DNA of 64,000 bases from Micrococcaceae bacterium Sec5.1 (lineage in GTDB: Bacteria; Actinomycetota; Actinomycetes; Actinomycetales; Micrococcaceae). How positions within the stretch are numbered: the stretch's first letter is position 1; every line of letters starts with the position of its first letter. Both the position numbers and the translations under genes were made by a program. The DNA lies in assembly GCA_039636795.1 (NCBI GenBank), contig CP143430.1, forward strand, positions 868,001 to 932,000, read 5' to 3'. The notes beneath the pieces are model-generated. The model was not told the DNA's origin. It saw only the letters and a list, made by a program, of their open reading frames with translations, and did not search any database. This document shows positions 16,238 through 23,839 of the stretch, piece after piece.

Positions 16238-17833
16238 ATGAAAAGTCTGCGTTTGCTCACCGGAGGCGCTGCAATTGCCCTCACCACATCCCTTGTTGCC
16301 TGCGGAGGTCCAGCCCCGCAAACTGCAGCTACCAAATCCATAGAAAACGTTGTTGTTGCCGTGGGCGCCCTGCCTGACAGCCTGACGCCGGCGCCTTGGG
16401 GAGGCAGCGCCTCGCACGTAGTGCTCAGTGGACTCGGCTCGCAACTCCTCGAATACAAGATGGGAACAAGCGACGGCAAGTCGTGCCCCGCGCCGTCCAC
16501 AGAAGTATCGGGTCGCCTGGCCGAAAGCGCCAAACCAAGCCCTGATGGAACGGGCGTGATTGTCACCCTTCGCAAGCTGACGAGTCAGTTTGGAAACACC
16601 CTGTCGGCCGAGGACGTCCGATGGAGTTTCGACATCGGCATGAAGCGTCAGCCGGTTATGAAGGGGACGCTGAAGAGCAGCGGCTTCAATGTTGACAACC
16701 TGGTCAAGGTGATCGACGAGCACACTTTCCAGCTGAACACCACCGGACTTACCTCTTACACAGAAGAATCATTGCAAAACAACCTCTTCTACATCCACGA
16801 CAGCACGGAAGCAAAGAAGCATGCGACGGCGGATGACCCCACCGCCAACGCCTGGCTTTCGAAGAACCTCGCCGATTACAGCGGCTGGAAGCTGGAAGAA
16901 TTTACTCCCGGTGCATCCCTGACCGTGACGGCGGATCCTCAGTGGGAGGGCACTCGCGGCACCGTGAAGCGTGTATCCGTCAAGGCTGTCCAGAGCACCG
17001 CTACCCGCAGCCAGCTGGTCGAAACCGGTGAAGTTCAGGTAGCCAATGGCTTTGAATACGACCAGTACAAGTCACTGGAGAAGTCTCCGGGCGTGACTGT
17101 CATGAACTGCCCCAGCCAGACCCGCGACACCATGATGATCAACACGAAGACCGGTCCACTTGCCGATCCCAAGGTTCGGCACGCAGTCTCCATGGCTATC
17201 GACCGCGAAGCACTGATCAAGGGTGCCTACGCAGGCTTCGGTGAACCCGCAAAATCGATCTTCCCCAATGTTGACGAATCTGCGATCTACAAGTTCAACA
17301 AGGACGAAGCCAAGAAGCTGCTCAGCGAGGCCGGATACGGCAATGGCTTCCCGATGACCCTCAGCTACAGCGTTACGCGTCCGGGGCCTGTAGCGGCCAA
17401 GTCCGCGGTCCTGATCCAGTCCATGCTCAAGGAAGTCGGCATCGACGTCCAGTTGCAGAATGTGGCCAGCTCCACCGACTTCTCGACGGCGCTCATCGAT
17501 GGCCGTTACCAGGCAGTGCTGTACTCGGAGCCGATCGTCATTGCCGATCCCGCCTTCTACAGCTACGCGTTCTACGGCAGTGCCGCCCCCAGCAACAGCA
17601 CCGGCTGGTCCAACCCTGAATTCGATAAGGCACGCAGCGAACTCGCAGCAACTCCGGACCAGGAAACGGAGAAGCGTGATGGCCTCCTGAAGAAGATGGC
17701 CGGGCTGGTGGATGAGGGCGCAGCCATTCTGTCGCTCGTCGAGACCAGGGGAGTGCTGGTCACGAGGGAAGGTCTCACAGGCGCGGTTCCACTGACCAAT
17801 GGCCAAATCTACTTCAATTCCCTGGGCCGCTAG
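16238..17833 (+). CDS. ABC transporter substrate-binding lipoprotein (SBP_bac_5, DppA/OppA family)
   Basis: A 531-aa extracytoplasmic solute receptor. It begins with a lipoprotein signal: MKSLRLLTGG, a hydrophobic core, and the lipobox LVAC with Cys at about residue 22. The body has family 5 features such as SAEDVRWSFDIGM, the DPKVRHAVSMAIDREALIKG block (cited in part), and a C-terminal half with the AKSAVLIQSMLKEVGID segment. It should deliver the substrate to the importer encoded at 10808-14494. I chose the ATG at 16238, which gives the lipobox and has GGAG upstream; the frame is open further upstream but overlaps the previous gene. Confidence 0.93.
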   Translation: MKSLRLLTGGAAIALTTSLVACGGPAPQTAATKSIENVVVAVGALPDSLTPAPWGGSASHVVLSGLGSQLLEYKMGTSDGKSCPAPSTEVSGRLAESAKPSPDGTGVIVTLRKLTSQFGNTLSAEDVRWSFDIGMKRQPVMKGTLKSSGFNVDNLVKVIDEHTFQLNTTGLTSYTEESLQNNLFYIHDSTEAKKHATADDPTANAWLSKNLADYSGWKLEEFTPGASLTVTADPQWEGTRGTVKRVSVKAVQSTATRSQLVETGEVQVANGFEYDQYKSLEKSPGVTVMNCPSQTRDTMMINTKTGPLADPKVRHAVSMAIDREALIKGAYAGFGEPAKSIFPNVDESAIYKFNKDEAKKLLSEAGYGNGFPMTLSYSVTRPGPVAAKSAVLIQSMLKEVGIDVQLQNVASSTDFSTALIDGRYQAVLYSEPIVIADPAFYSYAFYGSAAPSNSTGWSNPEFDKARSELAATPDQETEKRDGLLKKMAGLVDEGAAILSLVETRGVLVTREGLTGAVPLTNGQIYFNSLGR

Positions 17834-17912
17834 GCCGCCAGTAGTTACGTGTGGTGCCGGTCGGTCGCCGTCGAAACCCGGCCGGCATCACCTTACAGAA
17901 GAAGGACTTCCG

Positions 17913-18590
17913 ATGATTGAAATTTGCGGAAAGCAGGTCCGCGACACCCTGCAGGAGTTACTGGATCCAGCCACTACGGCCCTAGTGGTTATCGATATGC
18001 AGGAAGGGGCTGTCTACGCCGGCGGCGCCATCGGCGATTCCGGCCACGACCTGAGCATGATGCCTTCCGTGGCCAAGCGCTGCGGCAGGGCAATTGAGTC
18101 GGCCCGGAAGAACGGTGTTCCGATCTTCCACATCCGGGTCGAAAACCTTCCCGACGGCGCCAGCTCGCCTCCAGCGTGGCTGCGGGCTTTGTACACGGCT
18201 GCCAACGGGCGGCCGATCGATCTTGGCAGGCTCAGCCTCAAGGGCGATCCGGCTACGGAGTTTTGCGCCGAATGCATGCCCGAAGAGGGCGAAGTCATCA
18301 TCACAAAGCGCCGCCCAAGCGCATTTGTAGGCACGGAATTGGCCCTCCTTCTCCGGAGCCAGGGCATTGAATCGGTCGCTCTGGTGGGTGTCTCCACAGG
18401 CGGTTGCGTCGAGGCTACCCTGCGGGACGCGGTTCACAACGATTTCTACGCAGTCCTGATCGAGGACGCTGTGGGCGCGTACGACACCGTGGTCCACGAC
18501 GCTGCGCTGACTGTCATGAGGGCCCGCCACGATGTCTGCACACTGGACCAGGCCATTGAGGTTTGGGACTCGGCCGGCGCCGGCTCCTGA
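17913..18590 (+). CDS. Isochorismatase family cysteine hydrolase (N-carbamoylsarcosine amidase/maleamate amidase-like)
   Basis: A 225-aa cysteine hydrolase. The catalytic triad is visible: D28 in VVIDMQ, K132 in ITKRR, and C165 in VSTGGCVEAT. The cis-peptide segment before the Cys is also normal. Such enzymes hydrolyse carbamoyl or amide groups (N-carbamoylsarcosine, maleamate, ureidoacrylate, nicotinamide). In an island with a hydantoinase-like enzyme, removal of a carbamoyl or amide group from the opened ring is a reasonable role. The ATG has AAGGA at 7-nt spacing. It lies between the two MBL-fold pairs. Confidence 0.9.
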   Translation: MIEICGKQVRDTLQELLDPATTALVVIDMQEGAVYAGGAIGDSGHDLSMMPSVAKRCGRAIESARKNGVPIFHIRVENLPDGASSPPAWLRALYTAANGRPIDLGRLSLKGDPATEFCAECMPEEGEVIITKRRPSAFVGTELALLLRSQGIESVALVGVSTGGCVEATLRDAVHNDFYAVLIEDAVGAYDTVVHDAALTVMRARHDVCTLDQAIEVWDSAGAGS

Positions 18591-18624
18591 TTCGACTGAC
18601 GAGAATCATGGAGAGGAGAAGCCG

Positions 18625-19389
18625 TTGAATCCAGGCACAGCCCAGCGTGCGGTGGCCACCGACGCGCACCGCCTCATTGGAGACCGAGTTCACCGTTTGG
18701 CAGCAAACATCGTCCTGGACGAAAACGTGAGTTGGTGTCCGCCCGGGACCCGGACCATCCAGCCCGTGAATTGCTACCTCATTAAGGGAGACAACGGCTC
18801 AGTGCTGGTGGATACGGGTATCCGGCTACATGAAGCTGAAATCATCCAGCAGTTGGACTCACTCCTGGAACAGGGCGAACGGCTGGCTGTGGTGCTGACA
18901 CGAACAGAAATGGAATGTTGCCTGAACCTTCCGGCCATCGAAGCACGGTTCAACGTCGAATCGGTCTGGTACACGGGCGGAATTACGGTGCCGAGGATGA
19001 GTGCGTCACCGCAGCGCATCATGGTCAATCCTGGAACCTCGCGTGAGGTGGAGGTTATCGATGGCCTGACGTTGGAGTTCGTGTCGCCGTTGATGCGGCT
19101 GCTGCCGACGCTTTGGATCTTCGATCCAGTCTCCAAGGTGCTCCTGACCTCGGACGGTTTCACCCATCGTTACCCGGGCAGCTCGACTGCTGAGGCGGGG
19201 CTGCAGAAATTCCAATGGTTTGCCCAGGCGGATACGAGGGACATTGCAGGGGACGTTGAAGAAGTAATCCTTCGGCGACAGGTTGCGGCCATCGGCCCCG
19301 GGTACGGGGAGCCGATCGTCGGCGCAGGCGAATCTGCCTCCGAGGCCGGCGCCCTGGCCGAGGCGATCAGGAAGGTGGGTCTTCAGTGA
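18625..19389 (+). CDS. MBL-fold protein with degenerate metal site (pair 2, pseudo-subunit)
   Basis: A 254-aa MBL-fold protein, paralogous to the one at 14542. The fold landmarks NCYLIKGDNGSVLVDTG and LLTSDGF are kept. The metal motif reads R93-T-E95-M-E97-C98, and the C-terminal His position is Y227 (PGYG). The start is TTG at 18625 with GAGGAG at good spacing; the upstream frame overlaps the previous gene and has no such site. Its stop overlaps the next start (GTGA). The shared R-[ST]-E-M-[DE]-C in both pseudo-subunits suggests a conserved non-canonical function rather than decay. Confidence 0.82.
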   Translation: MNPGTAQRAVATDAHRLIGDRVHRLAANIVLDENVSWCPPGTRTIQPVNCYLIKGDNGSVLVDTGIRLHEAEIIQQLDSLLEQGERLAVVLTRTEMECCLNLPAIEARFNVESVWYTGGITVPRMSASPQRIMVNPGTSREVEVIDGLTLEFVSPLMRLLPTLWIFDPVSKVLLTSDGFTHRYPGSSTAEAGLQKFQWFAQADTRDIAGDVEEVILRRQVAAIGPGYGEPIVGAGESASEAGALAEAIRKVGLQ

Positions 19390-20210
19390 GTGCCGACGTT
19401 CCGGGCGCGGAGCCAACCAAGGGCCGCGTCATCGCAGAAGGGGTGTATTGGCTGGGCGGATGCCTGTCCGCCAGCGCCGAGGGACAGGAAGTCCACTACC
19501 ACGTTTCGTCTTATCTGGTGATGGGCTCCGAAGCATCCATCCTGGTGGACACGGGAGATCCCGCGCATCGGGATACCGTCCTGGCCGAACTGGAGAATGC
19601 GCTTGGAAGCAGATCACTGGACTACGTCTTCCCAACGCATCCGGAAATCCCGCATGCTGGCAATCTTCCGGTTCTGTTGGAACGTTATCCGTCGGCTGTC
19701 GTCGTTGGGGACGTTCGTGATTATGCACTTCATTTCCCCGAGTATGCAGACCGTCTGACGGCCAAGCATGCTGGGGAGTCGGTCGCCCTCGGGGACAGGG
19801 AGTTCCACTTCCTTCCGGCCTACATTCGTGACCTGGAGAACACTCTCTGGGGTTACGACTCCGGTGCGGGGATCATGTTCGTTTCCGATGGCTTTTCCTA
19901 CATCCACGACATACCAGGACCGGATGAGGACGATGAACCCGTGCATCTGCCCGGGCAGTGCCGTTTGCTCTCCACCGAAATGCCCGAACCGCCGTCCGTG
20001 GAACAGGCGGCGTATGGTACGGGCCGTGCCCTCTACTGGACCAAGTTCGTTGATGTGGGCACGGCGTTCCGAAGCATCGAGGAAGCCCTGGAGGACTACC
20101 CAACCAGCTTGATAGGGCCTGCCCACGGAAACGTCATTGACGACGTCCAGGGCATGCTCACGACATCGCTGGCTGCCCATCGCAAGGTTTACGAAGGGCG
20201 GAGGCTCTAA
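19386..20210 (+). CDS. MBL-fold protein with flavodiiron-like metal site (pair 2, active-type subunit)
   Basis: A 274-aa MBL-fold protein, paralogous to the one at 15379. It has H85-P-E87-I-P-H90, D168 in VSDGF and H247 in PAHGN. The position of the third flavodiiron His is L154 (NTLW), versus Q155 in pair 1. The stretch VVGDVRDYALHFPEY matches VVGDTRDYHLFYPQI of pair 1. The GTG start overlaps the partner's stop, so the two subunits are translated together. The active-type proteins are more alike than either is to its partner, consistent with duplication of the whole pair. Confidence 0.85.
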   Translation: MSADVPGAEPTKGRVIAEGVYWLGGCLSASAEGQEVHYHVSSYLVMGSEASILVDTGDPAHRDTVLAELENALGSRSLDYVFPTHPEIPHAGNLPVLLERYPSAVVVGDVRDYALHFPEYADRLTAKHAGESVALGDREFHFLPAYIRDLENTLWGYDSGAGIMFVSDGFSYIHDIPGPDEDDEPVHLPGQCRLLSTEMPEPPSVEQAAYGTGRALYWTKFVDVGTAFRSIEEALEDYPTSLIGPAHGNVIDDVQGMLTTSLAAHRKVYEGRRL

Positions 20211-20248
20211 ATGAACCCCCGTCACTATGATCAGCAAGGAGAGAGTCA

Positions 20249-21181
20249 ATGCGGGACCTGATTGGATATGGGGAGAACCCCCCGATTGTCACTTGGCCTC
20301 ATGGCGCCAAGGTTGCCGTCTCCTTGGTGCTGAACTACGAGGAAGGCGCTGAAAGTTCCATCGAAGCCGGTGATGAGCGGGACGAGGACGTTTCGATCTT
20401 TGGAGGGTGGTCCTCTGATCCCTCGCGGCGCAGCCTTATGAAGGAGTCCTTCTTCGAATACGGCAGCCGCGTCGGCATTTGGCGGTACCTGGGAATGTTG
20501 CGGGAGTACCACGTACCAGCAACTGTCATGGCTTGCGGAGCTGCCCTGGAACGGAACCCGGACGCGGCGCTGGCTATTGTCCGGGACGGTCATGAGATCT
20601 GTGCCCACGGCTACAAGTGGCGCGGAACCGTGGGAATGGAGCCGGATGAAGAGCGGCGCGAAATACGGAAGTCTTTGGCCGCCGTCGAGGCTGTGTCCGG
20701 AGTACGGCCGGTGGGCTGGTATGTCCGTGAGGGCATCACCGAGAACACGCGGACCATCCTGGCGGAGGAAGGCGTCCTTTACGATTCCAATTCCTACGCA
20801 GACGACCTTCCCTACTATGTGAAGGCCGGCACCCACAATCACTTGGTGGTGCCATATTCGGGTGACACGAACGATGCCCGCTTCTGGGGCAACGGGAGCC
20901 TGGGGACCGCGGAGGACTTCTTCAACGTGCTGAAGGACTCTCTGGACTGCCTGCTGATTGAGGGCGAAACCGTGCCCAAGATGATGTCCGTCGGGCTGCA
21001 TTTGAGGATCGGCGGCCGGCCCAGCGTCGCCCACGGGGTGCGCCGTTTTCTGGAGTACGCCCTTGCCAAAGAGGGAGTCTGGTTCGCCACCCGCGAGGAG
21101 ATCGCACGCTGGTGGATGGAGCACCCGCCTGTTGAGGCCAACGCCAGTTCGGCCGAGGCTGCTTTCGAGGGGGCGGCGTGA
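20249..21181 (+). CDS. Polysaccharide deacetylase-fold protein, PuuE allantoinase-like (copy 1)
   Basis: A 310-aa NodB-fold protein. The start MRDLIGYGENPPIVTWPHGA and the FVLNYEEGAE-type segment (here LVLNYEEGAESS) mark the PuuE-like group, whose characterised member is a metal-independent allantoinase. Other hallmarks are GHEICAHGYKW, VVPYSGDTNDARFW and MMSVGLHLRIGGRPS. It could open a cyclic ureide or amide. No other purine pathway gene is nearby. AAGGAGA precedes the ATG. It overlaps the following cupin gene by four bases. A second, leftward copy is at 23840. Confidence 0.88.
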   Translation: MRDLIGYGENPPIVTWPHGAKVAVSLVLNYEEGAESSIEAGDERDEDVSIFGGWSSDPSRRSLMKESFFEYGSRVGIWRYLGMLREYHVPATVMACGAALERNPDAALAIVRDGHEICAHGYKWRGTVGMEPDEERREIRKSLAAVEAVSGVRPVGWYVREGITENTRTILAEEGVLYDSNSYADDLPYYVKAGTHNHLVVPYSGDTNDARFWGNGSLGTAEDFFNVLKDSLDCLLIEGETVPKMMSVGLHLRIGGRPSVAHGVRRFLEYALAKEGVWFATREEIARWWMEHPPVEANASSAEAAFEGAA

Positions 21182-21606
21182 TGGGAACAGGAGACGGGCA
21201 AACAGCCACGGTCAACATCGATCGCCTGGTGCACAACGTCCACGAGCAAGGCTTTACTGCCCTGGACAAGATAGGACTCAACGGTCAGCGCGACCAAGGC
21301 CTGGTCAGCACGCTCATTTCCCGGGACCTCAGTGGTTCTGATGATTTGTGCGTCAGCTGGGGTCGGATCCTTCCCGGTCAGCACCATCTATGCCACCATC
21401 ACCCGGACGCGTCAGAGTTCTACGTTGTCCTTAGCGGAACCCCGATCGTCCATCTTGGCGACACCACGTACCGGGCAAAACCGGGCGATGGCATTTACAT
21501 CCCACGCGGAACTACGCACGGACTTACCAACGATGGCTCGGAAAACGTGGAACTCGTTGTTGGCGTGAGCAAGCCTGCTGACTGGCAATTCGTCCCGGAT
21601 GAGTGA
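21178..21606 (+). CDS. Cupin domain protein
   Basis: A 142-aa single-cupin protein. Motif 1 is GQHHLCHHHPDASEFYVVLSG (cited across its residues: His at the first two positions, Glu before F) and motif 2 is PGDGIYIPRGTTHGLTN. The three His and one Glu ligands of a mononuclear metal site appear intact. Such small cupins act as isomerases, dioxygenases or sugar/ureide lyases (ureidoglycolate lyase has the same fold), so a role on an island intermediate is plausible. The start is GTG at 21178, overlapping the previous stop, or the adjacent ATG at 21181. Confidence 0.85.
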   Translation: MMGTGDGQTATVNIDRLVHNVHEQGFTALDKIGLNGQRDQGLVSTLISRDLSGSDDLCVSWGRILPGQHHLCHHHPDASEFYVVLSGTPIVHLGDTTYRAKPGDGIYIPRGTTHGLTNDGSENVELVVGVSKPADWQFVPDE

Positions 21607-21619
21607 GGAGGATCCACAC

Positions 21620-22342
21620 GTGACCCAGGAACAGTCTTCGATCCTTAAACGCAGCGTTGGCATCATTACCGCCGATCCCACTCCCACTTTGCTGGCCCTC
21701 CTGGCGCACGCCGACGTGGACTTCCTGGTCCTCGATGCTGAACAGACAGGGATTTCCGTCGGGCAGTGCCGCGATGCAGTGCAGCGCCTGGCTGGCTCCG
21801 GGGTGCACGTGGCAGTGCGGGTACCGGATTTGGAACCGAACACCCTGGTGGCTTTCGCCAACACCGGTGTAGCCGAGATCGTCCTTCCGCAGGTCCGGAC
21901 GGTGGACCAACTCGAACAGGCCTACGAGGCCACGAGGTATGCGCCCCTGGGATCGCGCCCCCACCAAGTAACACCCGCTTCGTCATTTGGCATGGACTAT
22001 TCTTCCTCTCCGTTGCTCACCGTCTTGTTCGAGACAGCGGAAGCTGTGGAACGCGTCAAGGAGTTCGTTGACAGTGTCGCGTTTGGCGGAGGCTGGGTGG
22101 GGCCGACTGACCTGGGGGCGGACCTCCGTCGACTGGGAGAAGAGCGCCCTGAAGCCTTGCAGGAAGCCATCCAGCATGTGGTGGACATTGTTGCAGGGGC
22201 CGGTTACAGCATCGGAGTTCCGGCGCCGGCAATGGCCGCAGCGGCGACTGTTTTTCGCCGTGGCGCTGACCGTTGTGCCGTTTATTGGGAGAAAGAGGTT
22301 GCTTCCATGTTGACCGGTTACGCCGGGTTGCGGGCGGCGTGA
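21620..22342 (+). CDS. HpcH/HpaI family aldolase (2-oxo acid aldolase/citrate lyase beta-like)
   Basis: A 240-aa TIM-barrel class II aldolase. Segments: FLVLDAEQTGIS (DxEH region), VAVRVPDLEPNTLVAFANTGVAEIVLPQV (cited in part; metal-binding region follows), TVLFETAEAVERV (metal Glu), and WVGPTDLGADLRRLG. Members cleave 4-hydroxy-2-oxo acids to pyruvate or glyoxylate plus an aldehyde. The GTG at 21620 has GAGGAG at 8-nt spacing and is preferred over an in-frame ATG at 21599 that overlaps the cupin gene. It is a plausible last step in the island, turning an oxo acid into central metabolites. Confidence 0.88.
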   Translation: MTQEQSSILKRSVGIITADPTPTLLALLAHADVDFLVLDAEQTGISVGQCRDAVQRLAGSGVHVAVRVPDLEPNTLVAFANTGVAEIVLPQVRTVDQLEQAYEATRYAPLGSRPHQVTPASSFGMDYSSSPLLTVLFETAEAVERVKEFVDSVAFGGGWVGPTDLGADLRRLGEERPEALQEAIQHVVDIVAGAGYSIGVPAPAMAAAATVFRRGADRCAVYWEKEVASMLTGYAGLRAA

Positions 22343-22411
22343 GCAACTTTGCCAGGGCCGCTGGGGCCGTTGAATCCAGTGTCTTTAAAAAGGCATCCAA
22401 GCCAAATCATC

Positions 22412-22425
22412 TTCGATATACTGAC
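22412..22425 (+). promoter_or_regulatory. Promoter of the regulator gene with island motif copy D
   Basis: TTCGATATACTGAC embeds a good -10 box TATACT (22417-22422). The start codon of the XRE-cupin gene is at 22456 with GAAGGAG just before it, so a leader of about 27 nt is expected. No clear -35 is seen, which would fit a weak or regulated promoter. It lies in the only sizeable gap (113 nt) of this part of the rightward cluster. Confidence 0.55.
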
Positions 22426-22455
22426 GCAAAACCGAGGACTAATGAAGGAGTCGTC

Positions 22456-23073
22456 GTGGACGGTACGGACACAGCACAAGGCGAAGTAACCGAGTCCCTG
22501 GAACGCGACTTCTGGATTGCCCATCTTGGGGCCATGATCAAGCAGCAGCGACTCGGCCGCTTCACGGTGGAGGAGCTTGCTGAACGCGCAGGTGTCAGCG
22601 CGGGGCTCATCAGTCAGATCGAGCGCGGAATCGGCAATCCTTCCTTTGCGACGCTTCTTCGTTTGGCGAACTCGCTGGACCTTCCGCTGGCAAGCATGTT
22701 CATGGACCCCAATGAGGGCCAGGACCACATGCTGGTACGCCGGGCGGACAGGCGGCGAATCGAAATTCCTTCCCAGGGCATCATCATGGAGCTGATCGTT
22801 CCGGATTCAGAGCGAAAGCTGGGTGTCATCAGCATGACCATTCCGGCCAACTTCGAGGGCGCACACGTTCCGCATTCCCATGAGGGCGAGGAGTGTGTCA
22901 TTCTGCAAGCAGGCACCCTGGTGGCGACCATCGGGGGCCAGGATTTTGTCCTTGAAGCGGGCGATAGCCTCACATACGACGCTTCCTTGCCACACTGGTG
23001 GAGCAACCAAACGAATTCGGCCGCAGTCATGCTCGCGATATCCACACCACCCTCGCTCGGCAAAGCGCACTGA
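22456..23073 (+). CDS. XRE-family transcriptional regulator with C-terminal cupin domain
   Basis: A 205-aa regulator. The helix-turn-helix (about 18-75) reads GAMIKQQRLGRFTVEELAER, then AGVSAGLISQIERGIGNPSFATLLRLANSL (cited in part). The cupin domain (about 115-200) includes HVPHSHEGEECVILQAGTL and EAGDSLTYDASLPHWWSN and probably senses a small ligand. The GTG start has GAAGGAG directly upstream. It is the only DNA-binding protein in the island and is preceded by one copy of the shared promoter motif, so it is the best candidate to bind all five copies and to regulate itself. Confidence 0.9.
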   Translation: MDGTDTAQGEVTESLERDFWIAHLGAMIKQQRLGRFTVEELAERAGVSAGLISQIERGIGNPSFATLLRLANSLDLPLASMFMDPNEGQDHMLVRRADRRRIEIPSQGIIMELIVPDSERKLGVISMTIPANFEGAHVPHSHEGEECVILQAGTLVATIGGQDFVLEAGDSLTYDASLPHWWSNQTNSAAVMLAISTPPSLGKAH

Positions 23074-23075
23074 TC

Positions 23076-23795
23076 GTGGGCGTTCCTGGCCCGGCGACCA
23101 GGCTTGGCATCCTGGTCCCATCGAGCAATTCGAATGCAGAAACGCTCACAGCCTCGATCGTTGCGGAACAGCCCGACCTTGGAGTGCACTACACACGCTT
23201 CCGTCTGCCTCCAAGTCTTGATGATCCAGTTGATCTGGGCGTCCTTGGAGAGGCTCCTTCCTTGTTGAACGACGCCGAGCTGCAAGGCGTTGCTTTCCAC
23301 GGCACTTCCGGCTCCTGGACGGGTATCGCCGGCGATCAGGATCTATGTGCCGGGCTCAAGTCCATGTGCGGGGCGCCGGCCACCACAGCCTCCTTGGCCG
23401 TCGTCGAGGCCCTTGCTGCATTGCAGGCAACACGCATCGGCCTCGTTTTTCCGGGGCCCGGAGGTATCGCGTCGCTGATTCAGGAGGAGTATGCCGCGCA
23501 CGGCATTGACGTTAAGGGTATTTCGGTTCCAGAAGTTGTGATGACCAACCCGGAAATAGCCAGGCTTGACCAGTCCGGAGTGGTGGGGCTGATGAGGCCC
23601 GCCTTCACTCGGGACGTGGATGCCGTGGTGTGTATTGGAACCAACCTTCGCTCGGGATACTTCGTGGCCGGTCTCGAGCAGGAGTTCGGCATTCCCGTGG
23701 TGGACAGTGCTATCGCGACCATATGGCATCTGCTCCGCGTCGCCGGAGTCGCCCGCGCCATCCCGGGATGGGGAGCGCTGCTGGCTTTGGAGTAG
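23076..23795 (+). CDS. Asp/Glu racemase superfamily protein (arylmalonate decarboxylase/maleate isomerase-like)
   Basis: A 239-aa protein. Superfamily landmarks are RLGILVPSSNSNAE, AFHGTSGSW, GAPATTASLAVVEAL, VVCIGTNLRSG and the C-terminal VARAIPGWGALL, which is much like arylmalonate decarboxylase. The first catalytic position (Cys in maleate isomerases and racemases) is G76 in HGTSG, as in arylmalonate decarboxylase. The second is also unusual: G188 stands where SCTN is expected, with a Cys two residues earlier (C186). The enzyme may decarboxylate or isomerise an intermediate. It starts at GTG, 2 nt after the regulator gene; the RBS is weak. Confidence 0.8.
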   Translation: MGVPGPATRLGILVPSSNSNAETLTASIVAEQPDLGVHYTRFRLPPSLDDPVDLGVLGEAPSLLNDAELQGVAFHGTSGSWTGIAGDQDLCAGLKSMCGAPATTASLAVVEALAALQATRIGLVFPGPGGIASLIQEEYAAHGIDVKGISVPEVVMTNPEIARLDQSGVVGLMRPAFTRDVDAVVCIGTNLRSGYFVAGLEQEFGIPVVDSAIATIWHLLRVAGVARAIPGWGALLALE

Positions 23796-23839
23796 AAGCG
23801 GCCTCGAAGCCAGCTTCGCGGTACTCCACTTAGGTGACC

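Noticed and set aside
14542..20210. Hydroxyacylglutathione hydrolase or beta-lactamase function for the MBL-fold proteins
   Set aside because: None of the four has HxHxDH, so glyoxalase II or lactamase chemistry is not supported.
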